Source: Lamellibrachia satsuma
Lineage: Eukaryota > Annelida > Polychaeta > Sabellida > Siboglinidae
DNA: 64,000 nt
Direction of reading: 5' to 3'
NCBI GenBank assembly: GCA_033239005.1
Contig: BSQZ01000051.1
Coordinates: 1,080,001 to 1,144,000, forward strand
Below are positions 11,601-22,866 of this stretch, in pieces. How positions within the stretch are numbered: the stretch's first letter is position 1; each line of letters begins with the position of its first letter. Below the pieces are notes generated by a model. The model did no database searches. It was given only the letters and a program-made list of their open reading frames with translations, and was not told the DNA's origin. A program made the position numbers and the translations under genes.

Positions 11601-11978
11601 GAAAATACTTACTAATACAGGGGTGTTGCAGAACACAATGCAGTACAAGTATAAAATCAGTAAAACGGGTTCATCTGTTCGCCTTACTTAATTTATTCAA
11701 TAATGCAGTATTCCTGTCCTAAAAGTTCCAAAACAATACAAGATTAGAACCAGAGGAAAGTACCTGACTGACTCATCATATCAAGTACTACCCGTTGTAA
11801 TTTGAAATCTTGTACTACCAAAGCAATGTAAAGTAATTCTCACAAGCCTTTACTCCCTATACAATACACACTCGCACAGTAACCCATCCGCTAACCCCCC
11901 ACCCACTCACCCAATTTTGCACCCACCCACTGATCTACCCCCAGGCACACAGACCCCCACACTGTTGATATGTACAAA

Positions 11979-12238
11979 GTTAAAGAAAATGTACAATTTT
12001 CATCCTATGAAAAACATTATGTTTTGGTATGTCGTAAAACATTATATTTTGGTATATCCTAAAACTGGCATATTTTACTTCATCGCCAAATCTTGTATTT
12101 TCTAAAAAATTATGACATGAAATCTTTATATTAATTTTAAGCCATGGAGATGATATAAATACTAATAAATTCAATGGCGCATTGTCTGTAAAACAGTCTT
12201 TGGTTATCCAATTAAAGTTGTTGTACATTCCCTTTAAA
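11979..12238. mobile_element. Inverted-repeat element, family B (MITE-like), 260 bp
   Basis: The left end reads gttaaagaaaatgtacaatt and the right end, in reverse complement, reads ctttaaagggaatgtacaac, so the two ends form an imperfect terminal inverted repeat. The interior shares blocks (gccaaatcttgtattttct, gtctgtaaaacagtc) with copies at 35274, 38525 and 61985-62487. No ORF is present. It lies just downstream of the SAP30L stop, perhaps in its 3' UTR. Confidence 0.65.
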
Positions 12239-12456
12239 GAGTACTTTAATATGTCTACATACCAGGTGTATGTTGCTAAGAAATATTTTACATTGTATTC
12301 CTGTCTGCTTGCCGTATGACGGATCACATGTCTCCCAGGGAAGAGGCCATTCTGATTACATAACAAGGTGTACAATATACTATGTTATCAAATACTATTA
12401 AATAAACCTTGATTCGCACGGAGGTAGGACTACCGAGCTGGACACAGTGGTGCCAA

Positions 12457-15400
12457 CTAACTGGACACCATCTCGAGGTGCTTGCTGTCGAAGCGGCTTT
12501 TGTAGTTTTTTGCCATGTATATAAAGAATGTCAGAGCTTCCTTCTCAAACACTGGAATTGTCTTGAAATGTCGCGTGACCATCTGAAACATATGTGCCAT
12601 ATCAATCAATTATTGTGTGAGACCACTAGGTGACAGGCAGTTTTCTGTCACAGAAAAATGAGGTCACCCTAAAAACAGTAGTGGGACATGTTGCTTTAAG
12701 TTAACTAATAGTACAACAAAGAACACAGTAGTAAGAACAAAAGAAAACAGAGTTCTAATAAACTAATTATTTTTTAATTCCCATCTTCTGGTGAAGAGAT
12801 TACAGAATAAAGTTGAGTGATGCTACAAATAAAAATCAATGAACGAACATTGTGTCCCACAGCAAGTCATTTATTTGTCAAATATCGACATTCTTGTGAT
12901 GGTAAACTTGAAGTTCAAACCATTTGATTGATTCAGGCATGTGCGTGTGTGCGTGTCGCACACCTACACACCTAACTTTAGCCAACACCAATGATCTCCC
13001 TGTCTACTCCTGAGACAACACCAATGATATGCCTCTCTATTCTTGAGACAACACCAATGATCTAGCTCTAGACTTTGAGCCAACACAAATGATCTGCCTC
13101 TCCACCCTTGAGATAACACCAATAATCTAGCTGTTTACTCGAGTCAAAACCAATGATCTGCCTCTCTATTCTTGATAAAAAACCAATGATCTGCCTCTGT
13201 TCTTGATAAAAAACCAACGACCTGCCTCTCTATTGTTGGTAAAATACCAATGATCTGCCTCTCTACTATTGAGACAACTCCAATGATCTGCTTCTATACT
13301 ATTGAGACAACTCCATTGATCTGCCTCTCTACTCTTGAGAAAACTCAAATGATCTGCCTCTCTAAATATTGAGATAACTCCAATGATAAACTCACATCTG
13401 CAAGCTGAGATTTGTTGAGCCCTTGTCGCGTCTGCAGCTTGTAGTGACGTTTGTACCTGCGTAGCGTGTTCACTGGCATCTGTAGAAAGTCAACCTGAAA
13501 ACAATTGTTGACATTCGGCATCAAAAAAGATCTGGATTCATCAAAGCTCATACAATCATCAATCATCAAACTTCAAATATTTCATGAATCTCCCAGATTC
13601 AATAGTAGATTCAAAGTCTCGGATATGCCCAAATTTTAAGGTGCCAGAACCAACGAGGTTGGAAGGAAGCTTACATCAATGACTTGTGTTCTTATTGCTT
13701 GTCCAGAGATTGCTACAATGTTCTTCAACAATGTTCTTCAACAATGTTCTGGTGAAGTAACTTCACGTGTAAACTTTGATCACAATCACAGTTTTTGGGC
13801 TAAACAATGGTTCAGTCCTGAAGTGATGAGCTTTGTAATTTAGAGCACATTTCAGGAATCACGAATACTCAATGACTTCGTTAGCATGCAGAATCTTAAT
13901 TGCAATGGTGACACCCTGGAAATATTACAGTTACGGGCACATTTTGCTTTATTGGAACATTTGCAAGCTAAGGGTTCATCTCAGAACATCAATGTCCTAC
14001 CACAAATGGAATAACTTTCATCTGGCGTCAGCCCCCCAGTCCCCCTCAGATGGAAGCTTGTAAACAATGATATGATGATATCAATATAATAAAAATATCG
14101 GTCGAACTACGTCGATTCACGCTCTATCATTTGCCTATGTGCACTAACTTTCAATAATAACAATATTTTGGAAGATATATATCACTTTTGTTGATCCAAA
14201 AATTGTAAGTTGACGAAGCGTTTTCTTCAGTGTCGCCATTTTTGTACGAGTGTATCACGTGATGCCATAAAATGAAAAACGAAATGGTGCAATCATTTTC
14301 TCAGTGTGCACGAACAAAGTGAGGGGCACAAAAGTCTGAAGCGTAAAACATCGATGTCCGATGACAGACGAAACTACTGTCGACTCTTCTCCCCCCAAAC
14401 GAAAGTAATTTCGCCTAATATCCGACATTGATGTTCTGAGATGACCCCTATGGGGGCCTACTACATCATGTAACGCACAACTTCATTGTTAACTGTGGAT
14501 AAATGTGTGTCCAAATGTAAGTATGTTTTCTCAAAACAATTCTGTCGTTAAACTTAAAATGGGATCTTTAAAATATATGTTGTCCTGTCTTAAAGGCAAT
14601 GCATACATATCCTGTAAAATTTAGCTGTATTCTTTATTACAACATGTATATCAAACTTCTTATAAAGCCATGACATCTCACCTCAGGTTGGTCAGGATCG
14701 TCATCGGCGTCAGCGTCACCATCACTGCCCTTCCTCTTGCGTCGCACCCGCATGTTGTGTATCATGTTTTTGTGGAAGTCACAGATGTAGATGTGGTGGG
14801 CCTACAAGAAACAGCGTTGCATGATTGATAACCAATCAATCCAATTGATTGACAATCAATCAATCCACATGACTGACAATCAGTCAATCCATCAATGTTA
14901 TTGCTGCTCTCCTCTTTATCCCCGAAGTCTGGGGTGAGGTTGGCACTGATACTGGTCATAGATTTCTTCTGTGGCTAATTCTGTTTCACTGCCGTCTCCA
15001 ATACCCACCTCCACTCCCACCAATCAGTTTTATAAAAAAAAAATCATTACAATATTACATATTATTACAATGTGAGAGGGCAATACATGTATCTATGTGA
15101 TATAATTATCAACAATGCCACCGCTTTCACTTTTCAACACAGAACTGTAGAACTGAACCTAATTGTTTAACATCATGTAATACTTTCACCTGTGTTGTAA
15201 GGCAGAACTTTGATGATACAATGACGTTTCAAAAACAGCCAGATGATCGTGCACAGTACTACACACCAAAAAATGTTCATTTAACAAGATTTAGATGGCA
15301 AGTGGACAAGGAAGCCATCGAGATTGGCTTATCCAGAGTCCAACAATTTTCTCATCTATGTGTAGCCCGCCCTTATCAGATATCTGTCAATTCTATTTTT

Positions 15401-16201
15401 AAACATATTCACACTACTAGTATTAACACAATCATTTGGCAGTTTGTTCCATTCATTTATCACCCTCTGTGAGAAAGAGTACTTTCTCATGTCCAACCTA
15501 CACTGCTCCTTAACTAATGCTGCTTTGTGTCCTCTGGTTCTACTGCCTTCTATAAGTTTGAAGAACATATTCCTATCAACATCCTCATAACCGTTCACTA
15601 TTTTAAACACTTCTATTTGGTCTCCTCTTAGTCTCCTGGTCTCTAGTGTTGTCAAACCACATTGTAATAAGCGACTTTCGTAACTAAGGTCTCTTAATTC
15701 TGGAATCATTTTAGTTGCTCTTCGTTGTATTCTTTCTAGCTTATCTATGTCTTTTTTCCGATATGGCCTCCATGCTTGAATACAATATTCCAAATGTGGT
15801 CTAACTATTGCTTTGTACAGGGGTACAATTAGATGTCTCTCCTTATACGTGATAGTTCTCCTAATTAGCCTTAGAATTTGATTTCCTTTCGAAGCAGCAA
15901 TCCCACATTGCTCTGAAACTTTCATGTCAGCATTAAATGTTACTCCTAAATCCTTTTCTTGTGTGGTTCTACCTAGTACAGCATCCCCCATTTTATATTC
16001 CTCATCCATATTTCCATGTCCTATGTGTATACATTTACACTTCCCAAAATTGAATAAAATTTGCCATTTTTCTGACCATTTAACTAATTTTTCTAGATCA
16101 TCCTGTAAACTTTGTTTATCTGTATCATTAGTAACCTTTCTGAATACTTTTGTGTCATCTGCAAATTTGAGTACTTTGCTAGATATGTCATCCTCCAAAT
16201 C

Positions 16202-16255
<54 letters not shown>

Positions 16256-16712
16256 GTATAGGGCCTAATACTGATCCCTGTGGTACCCCACTCAAAACAG
16301 ATTTCCAGTTTGAAATCTCACCATCTACTATTACTCTCTGTCTTCTGGGTGTAAGCCACTTTTCTATCCAGTTGATTACATCATTGCCTATACCATGGGC
16401 TTTTAGTTTAAATAACAATCTTTGATGTGGCACTTTATCGAAAGCTTTCTAAAAATCTAAAATTCATGTAACTATATGCATCCACCTTATGACCCAGTAG
16501 AAAAAACAAAGATCTCTTATGGAATGGACAATGTCCCGACTTACGTTGTGGTCAATGTTGAGTTTGAGACGTCGTTGCTGGACTGTCTTCTCGATCCGCT
16601 TACTGTAACTGGCATTTCCGGCTGGCTGTCGACACCGCTTACCGTCATCCAGGAGACAGCAGACTTGGTCGTGTCCACTTCGACCTTCCTCCTCCGTACT
16701 GAACCCATTCAT
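12457..16712 (-). CDS. SAP30L: SAP30L, Sin3A-associated protein 30-like, 4 exons
   Basis: Nuclear subunit of the Sin3-HDAC corepressor complex; the family bridges DNA or phosphoinositides and Sin3. Exons are 16712-16545, 14801-14682, 13494-13396 and 12582-12457, giving 170 aa, with GT-AG introns all in phase 0. The start MNGFSTEE is the characteristic N-terminus of SAP30L, which decides this ATG over the upstream in-frame one at 16772. The C2CH zinc module uses Cys18/19, Cys27, Cys63 and His66. A basic RVRRKRKG (74-81) and an acidic stretch follow. Next is the Sin3-binding domain (about 97-165) with [20 protein letters not shown] and [14 protein letters not shown]. Intron 1 carries a CR1-like relic, intron 2 an inverted-repeat element and intron 3 a 33-bp minisatellite. 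Confidence 0.95.
12983..13388. repeat. Minisatellite, unit about 33 bp, in SAP30L intron 3
   Basis: About twelve diverged copies of a unit with the landmarks caatgatctgcctctctac and ttgagacaac are present. The array ends only a few bases from the GTGAGT donor of exon 3 (13396/13395), so the last partial unit lies within the start of the intron. Confidence 0.85.
13971..14448. mobile_element. 478-bp inverted-repeat transposon (MITE-like) in SAP30L intron 2
   Basis: The left end agggttcatctcagaaca is matched in reverse complement by the right end, which gives ggggtcatctcagaacat. The match continues to about 24 bp on each side. Each end is bordered by TA (13969-13970 and 14449-14450), as expected for a Tc1/mariner-type target duplication. 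There is no transposase ORF. A related end-like string, ggggtcatctcaaaacat, occurs near 9889. Confidence 0.72.
15291..16470 (-). mobile_element. CR1-like non-LTR retrotransposon, 5'-truncated, broken reverse transcriptase
   Basis: On the minus strand the remains of reverse transcriptase are clear: [37 protein letters not shown], then FADDTKVF and the thumb region [20 protein letters not shown]. It ends in [11 protein letters not shown]. Breaks seen: the 5' part is missing, a TAG lies just before KAF, and a (TA)n tract splits the frame between LFLIY and the DLEDDIS segment. The 3' boundary near 15291 is shared with the fragment at 54783. It lies in SAP30L intron 1 in the gene's orientation. 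Confidence 0.9.
16205..16249. repeat. (TA)n microsatellite inside the reverse transcriptase frame
   Basis: About 22 TA units stand exactly where the family reads LFLIYINDL, whose Tyr-Ile codons are TAT ATA. The tract appears to be an expansion of the element's own codons, and it shifts the reading frame. (TA)n tracts also occur at 18225-18275, 18311-18390, 18599-18670, 35932-35978 and 36054-36086. Confidence 0.85.
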
Positions 16713-17078
16713 CCCAGGAGAGGGTTTACAGGGACTCTGGGAAACAGGAAGGGAACACCATGTTACATACATGTAATAGTTGCAAATTTCATTTGGATTT
16801 CACGTATCTTGATGTCACTGTGGCTTTGAACGTGTGGGGTGAATGTGTTAAAGGGAGGGGGAATGTGGTATTGACCCCTGCCCTGCAGTGACATTCCTCC
16901 CTTTCACTGAGTAACTTAAAGCAAAACAAAAGTCGTGGTTTTGGAGTTATGCACCTAAAAGAGATAACCATGTGGAAAGAAATCTAGAATAGCACACCAG
17001 TAGTTTACGCAGAATATGTTCTAAAAGTAGGAGATTCCAGCTATTTCGCCAGTTGACTGAAGGCTGACTTGTTAATCA

Positions 17079-17091
17079 GCGCATGTGCGCA
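17079..17091. promoter_or_regulatory. NRF-1-like site upstream of SAP30L
   Basis: The sequence gcgcatgtgcgc resembles the NRF-1 palindrome GCGCATGCGC with one extra base. It lies about 370 bp upstream of the SAP30L ATG. This is suggestive of the promoter position only. Confidence 0.3.
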
Positions 17092-18006
17092 GTTCTATGA
17101 AATCGACTCCTTGTGACATATTAAGTGAGACTGGCATACACAGAAACAATGTAGTCTGAAACAAAGGTGACATTTTCTCAGAAAGAGGGCAAGTTTGGTA
17201 AATAAAGGCCAACAATACATGTTACATAAGTTGGGTTTTGACACAAATATCATGGCCATATCCTATTGGCAAATATAGGAATAGGTGTGCGCAAATATAG
17301 GAATAGGTGTGCGCAAATATATTTTCATTTGGCGAGCGAATATTGCTAGACTACAACACTCATAATGAAGGGTTATCTAACAGCATGGCGCGGCCCATGA
17401 AATTAAGATGTTGTGTGTTCAACAAGGTTTTCCTAGTAAACCACTGGCGTGATATTCTTGACTGTAGTTGCAAATAGTTGTGTTTTAGCAATTCTTATAG
17501 GTGCGTGGGCCCAAAACCATGACTTTTGTTTCCGTCTAAAGTCACTACACAGTGCACACTATAGATTCCCCAAAGTAATGTGCCTTTCTTGAAAACCCAT
17601 AAAAAATTAGATTTTTCATCGCAAATAATGTTGGGCCACTGTAGCTATCTTAGATTTTGTTGAAAAATAGAATAATGCACAAAACATTTTATATGTTAGA
17701 TGCCATCTTAAAATATTGATTTTTTACATTACACGGGGGGTTGGGGGTTGGTAGCAGCAGTTTTGTTAAGTGTTATATGTTGATGTATTTCCCCTAAGAA
17801 CATCATTTATTTTCTGATCCCAGTTCATAAAGGTGCTGACTTGAATGTATGCAGGCAGTTGTGCTATATAATAATTTTTATTATTGTAAGGTGATTTGTG
17901 CAACCCCCTAAACTCAACCAAAAGTATACAACATGGTGTAGTAACAGACACCCTGTATTAAAACAGACACAGTGAGCCTGGTCAGGCTTAGTGCCTTGAA
18001 CACAAC

Positions 18007-18110
18007 ACCCAATTGACAAGTGAAATTAGACATGGTAGGCCAATACACAATCAGTTGAATGGCAGTGTTAATGCTCTATGATAAACTGTGACAACTCCCT
18101 GTCTCAAGTG
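18007..18110 (+). repeat. Direct repeat D, copy 1
   Basis: The words acccaattgaca, ccaatacacaatcagtt and gcagtgttaatgct recur in the same order and orientation at 19599-19690. The pair brackets the palindromic locus. Confidence 0.55.
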
Positions 18111-18167
18111 GGGCAACTTTTTGATTCACTGAGAATGTCAAAATAGGTTGGCTTAATTAGTTGACAT

Positions 18168-18221
18168 ACTTCTTTATGCACAATAATTTGTTTTAATTAT
18201 ACTGAAGTATTAACTTCACTG

Positions 18222-18281
<60 letters not shown>

Positions 18282-18307
18282 CACTTCACATTAACTTCAC
18301 ATTTTAA

Positions 18308-18395
<88 letters not shown>

Positions 18396-18454
18396 TTAAA
18401 ATGTGAAGTTAATACTTCAATATAATTAAAACAAATTATTGTGTATAAAGAAGT
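18168..18454. repeat. Inverted repeat with (TA)n core
   Basis: The left arm, atacttctttatgcacaata followed by atttgttttaattatactg, is answered in reverse complement at 18397-18454. Between the arms are two (TA)n tracts and a nested shorter inverted pair built on cttcacattttaactg. The whole can fold into a long hairpin. Confidence 0.8.
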
Positions 18455-18458
18455 ATAT

Positions 18459-18594
18459 TAATGCTAAACAACTGATCTTAGTGTACATTAGAACGTCTTC
18501 CCTGTTAACAACTGAAATGTCTCAATTAAATTTCCGCATAATCTCCATTCTTCAGATCTATATAGTTTTGTCTTGGCAGTCTTTCCTCAATATG

Positions 18595-18675
<81 letters not shown>

Positions 18676-18902
18676 CACACACACACACACATCAGTCAAT
18701 ATATTCTAATGCTTGAGAAAGTGCAGTCTAGAGCAACTAAACTGGTCATATTTTAAAGGATTTTTCATATTGAGGAAAGACTGCCAAGACAAAACTATAT
18801 AGATCTGAAGAATGGAGATTATGCAGAAATTTAATTGAGACATTTCAGTTGTTAACAGGGAAGACGTTCTAATGTAAACTAAGATCAGTTGTTTAGCTTT
18901 AA
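18459..18902. repeat. Long palindrome with near-identical 140-bp arms around a (TA)n(CA)n spacer
   Basis: Bases 18459-18598 are the reverse complement of 18760-18902 with only a few mismatches. The right arm lies within a retrotransposon-like piece whose plus-strand translation includes LEKVQSRATKLV. The left arm is therefore an inverted duplicate of mobile DNA. The spacer holds a long (TA)n tract followed by (CA)n. Confidence 0.85.
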
Positions 18903-18990
18903 TATAAGCAATCTGAGAAGTCATAGTAAGACATTAAATAAAAAGCAATGCATGAAGTACCAACATTAAATTTTAAACAAATAGAACTGA
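18700..18990 (+). mobile_element. Non-LTR reverse transcriptase fragment (thumb region)
   Basis: LEKVQSRATKLV, and downstream in shifted frames LIETFQLLTGK, match the QRRATKL and IExFKxLTG landmarks of CR1-like elements. Several frameshifts are needed. It is a different and more decayed subfamily than the element in SAP30L intron 1. Confidence 0.6.
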
Positions 18991-18999
18991 TAAAGACTG

Positions 19000-20930
19000 T
19001 TAGAAGATATGGGCTAATTATAAAAAGATAATTAGTTAACCATGCGAATGCCCATTATTTGTAAGTGTGACAAAAGAAAAAACAAGCAAGGAAGTGGATG
19101 ATTCCTACGCCTTCGGTAAGTTTGAAAATTTCATCTGAAAATATTGATCATAACAACCTAGAAATATCCACCCAAAATTCACAATTTGATAGACTCCTAT
19201 GGGAATCTGATGGGTACAAACCTGAAATGCATACAAAAACAGTGGTTCCAAAAAACTATCAATCATATTCCGAGCCTTAGCTCAATTTGGCAAATCTTAC
19301 AGAGTCCTTGTTACTCAATCCATCAGCAAGTATTGACACGACATAGTTTTTTATATTGGTAGTTATTTGTTACATACTTTGATAACATTATTTTAAGTCT
19401 CACACTGAACATAAAAATATTTTAAAAACAAGTTTGTAGTAGGGTAGTATATATATTAGTTACCCAATATCAACACACATACACCTGTTTGTTTTTAATT
19501 TGGTTAAGGGATAGTGTGTACAACATCACATATTATAGATACCCCATTTCAGAAATGCCTCAGCAGGCAGGGCCTATTGCTGTAACCAACTGAGTGTACT
19601 GTAAATTGACCCAATTGACATAGGTCAAGGGAGACCAATACACAATTAGTAGAATAGCAGTGTCAATGCTGTGGCAACTCCGTGTAATCAGACAGGATTA
19701 TAAAGGAAACTGGCCATAGCTAGGCCAAAAGACAGTGTTCCTCTTGGCAATGTGCTCAAAAGGTTTATTGGTAAGTGAAATGTCAGGGTGGGGAGTTTAT
19801 TATGTAAATTGTGTTCAAGTAAATGTCTATGTAAAAAGGTCTCTGACTCTGTTCAACTTCAAAGAGTTAGAAAATGTATTAACATATGGTACAATTACCC
19901 CCTATCACCGCAATTAACTGGGCAACATATCATGCCATAACAAAACTAAGTCCCAAACCATCCAAAAGCAAACGTAGCCTGTGTAGAGGTGTGCTACGCA
20001 ACTTCAGAAGCAACAAAGTTTAAGACATCTATCCACTAAATCTATGACAGACTATGTGTAGGACTAACATGATGGCTGATTAGCCTTTAACTTTTAAACC
20101 ATGCTAAAGTCTGATGCTAAAAATCAAAATATGAACGTTATAACAACCTTGCGAAACAGCCACTTTCAATAATTTCGCGAGTCGGTCAAGACTACTAAAA
20201 AAGTATGTAGTTCAAGTTGCAACTCCGGCCTTGGCTCAGGCTGTCTTTGTTGAATGTGGTGGCTATTCTTGGCTTAGTCCTTACAGCCGGTAAATGCCGG
20301 AGATTACACTTTACACATTATGGATTAATTTTTTTCTAATGAAACATTCTATAGGTATTAAACTAGTTGATTTCTTTCGCATGATCGTTATGGTAAAACT
20401 GTTGCGATTGCAACTCAATGAATCGAGATATCGGTCCTTGCTTTTGCGTTCGGCTTTGCCTTTGCAAAGCCTTTGCCTTTGGTTTTGCCTTGCGCAATAA
20501 TGATTGTGAAGCCAGCCTTTAGGCAATTCATTGCATAGACCTGGTGAGTTATGCATTACGCAATACTTGTAAGATAAATAATGATTTCCAACATCCGATG
20601 TGACTTTAATATTAACACAGGACTCTTACCTGCAACGTAATTCGCCGGAATTGTTACGGTTCCTATTCGTCTGTTGTCATTTTCAACTCGGTCGGAATGG
20701 CGGACTGTTTTCAGATAAGTTGTGTCAAAGTTCATGTGCCATATATGGTATCAGAGGCTCCGCCTCTTGTTTACAACAGTTACATAAATATCTCTTATTA
20801 TATTTAACAATTCAAATCAAGTTGGGTAGACGAATGCTGTGGGTTATCGTGTAACTTCTTTTAATACAACTTATAGGCATCCCTTGTCTCATACCATGAA
20901 TTGGAAAAAATAATCACCATTCCCGCGATT
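19000..20930. other. Intergenic DNA between SAP30L and the HMGB promoter
   Basis: No gene was recognised. Short open frames here lack splice contexts or familiar motifs. Direct repeat D copy 2 lies within. Confidence 0.45.
19599..19690 (+). repeat. Direct repeat D, copy 2
   Basis: This is the partner of 18007-18110, about 1.6 kb away and slightly diverged. It could be a segmental duplication or the long terminal repeats of a decayed element. No LTR hallmarks were seen. Confidence 0.55.
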
Positions 20931-20959
20931 TTCGGGGCACCTGACTACGAATTGTCATT

Positions 20960-21155
20960 TTGATTGGCTGGCTTTTAGCAGTCGTATTCAAATGAGCTAC
21001 GCGGTGTCTAGCGGTGAATTGATTGGGTAGTTTTAGCGGATATTTCGAAGTTAACCAATCAGCGACCTGTCCTGGCCGACTCCGAGTTCAACGCAGACAG
21101 CGTTGGTCTGCGCGCATTGCATGTTGGCGAGTATTCAATCCAGAATTGAGGACGT
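20960..21155 (+). promoter_or_regulatory. Probable HMGB promoter and noncoding exon 1
   Basis: Three CCAAT boxes lie within about 100 bp: ATTGG at 20963-20967, ATTGG at 21022-21026, and CCAATCAGCG starting at 21055. A GC-richer stretch follows and then a strong splice donor gacgt|GTAAGT at 21155/21156. No TATA box was seen. NF-Y-bound CCAAT clusters are typical of housekeeping promoters. Linking this exon to the coding exon at 24367 is inference. Confidence 0.5.
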
Positions 21156-22866
21156 GTAAGTATGTTTTATTTTATGCCAGTTATGCTTAACAGATTACGA
21201 GAAAAAAAATTGCTAAGGTATTTTAGACACTACTGCAGTTTTTCTGTTATTGACAGGTTATATTGGTTGATCACGATAAAGTTGTTCGAGTTCGAAATGT
21301 CTGCTTATTCAATGCATACGTGCATAGTGCGCCATGTACGACCGCCAGCAATGGCTTCGTTCTATAATGGGAGAAGATACGAGAAAACAGAACCGTAGAA
21401 TCGATGTTAAGACGCATCAAACTTAAGATTTCGAGACGCAGTAAGACCCAGTTTATCGAAAGAATGGTGTAACCTAAGTTTTGATGAAAATCATCGAGCA
21501 GAATTTGAATTATTTAAGATTTTCATGTAGCCGGCCTTTGTCATTGGGCCCATTGGAAATGCATGGCTGGTTGAGCTGATGCCTGTCGCTGTATTAAAAC
21601 ATAGAAGCCTGGCTACTATATACCTTCTACGGCATAGCTATAGTGACTTTCATAGTAAGTTGTTTTCACAAAGTCCGCGTTTTTATTTCATATTCAGCTG
21701 GCATAATATGACTTATAAGATATTTTTAAAGGCTGTTTCATTGATGAAGTGACATTTTTCCGCCACGAAGGTGAAATTTTCGAGTCATTCTCGTCGCCTA
21801 TTTTCCTATGTAAACTCGAGTTATAACGGAGAGCCAGTACCAAGTGTCCGCTACTGTGACTGTAGAACACATCAGTGGGAGTTAGCGCCAACATTTAGGG
21901 ACAAGGCGGGTTATTTCCTTGGAACTATTTATTTATTTATTGATGTCTTTGTCTGAAATAAACTGGTTTACACCGGCCACGAAGTAAAATGGCGATTTTG
22001 GCGTGTCGTGCTCAATTCACAAAGACGAAGCGGACGATTTGGCGATCTCAAGGTGGTGTGTTGAACATCCATTAGGCACACATCGACTCTACGCATTGGA
22101 TCCACACCAACGTTATAGCGGCATCTGCTTTTCGTATTTTGATGGCATATTTGTAAATTTCAAGCAAATTTAGTTGTATTATATCTGGGTCAAACGAAAA
22201 CAGAGCAACAAGACAAGATGGCTGCAATTTGTTAAAAATGATCTACTTTATTTTTAGCGGTTTATTGTTTGACTTCTGTTTTTGAAACTTGTTGACTTTT
22301 GTCGAACGTTGAGCGAAATTGTTATTGCTGTATGCCAGTAAGTATATTAGTTTAAATACTTAAAATTTGCTCAGCTTTTTCACAGTATGAAGATAGGAAT
22401 TGTGAGTTTATTGTAAAGGAGTTAGCAAAGTTTGTAAGATTGATTGTGCAGTGTCGAACTTCATTATCTTTTAAAAGTGAACCTTCCTTTTAATAATATG
22501 GACAATTAAAATGTAGCATTTATTAGATTCTTTGTATTTTGGTTTTGATGGGTTGTTTAGTTTGGGTATTGTACATTCTGAAAATTTAGTTAACATATAT
22601 GCTGGCTTATAATTATATTTATTTATGGCAGTTAATTAATGAATTAATTATTGTGAACATTTGAAATAATATTAACAGTTAACTTTATTGTAAATGAAAC
22701 AAGTTTTGTTTGTATGAATAACTGTAACAGATAATTAATTGTTTTTAGTGGTTTGAGATGTTTATTTTTAAAGTTTTGTTTTGTTTAAAAAAAATTTTGA
22801 TTTCTGTTAAAAAGGACATTGAGGTTTCTAATTTCACTCATAACTTTATTCGTGAGATGAAAGACC

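Larger units (their letters stand above)
16980..18160. other. Intergenic DNA upstream of SAP30L
   Basis: No gene was recognised. A 20-bp word, gcaaatataggaataggtgt, is tandemly duplicated at 17270-17310. One member of a direct repeat pair starts near 18007. Confidence 0.5.

Noticed and set aside
16713..16772. Upstream in-frame ATG of SAP30L at 16772
   Set aside because: The protein family begins MNGFSTEE, which matches ATG 16712 exactly; the extra 20 residues have no counterpart.
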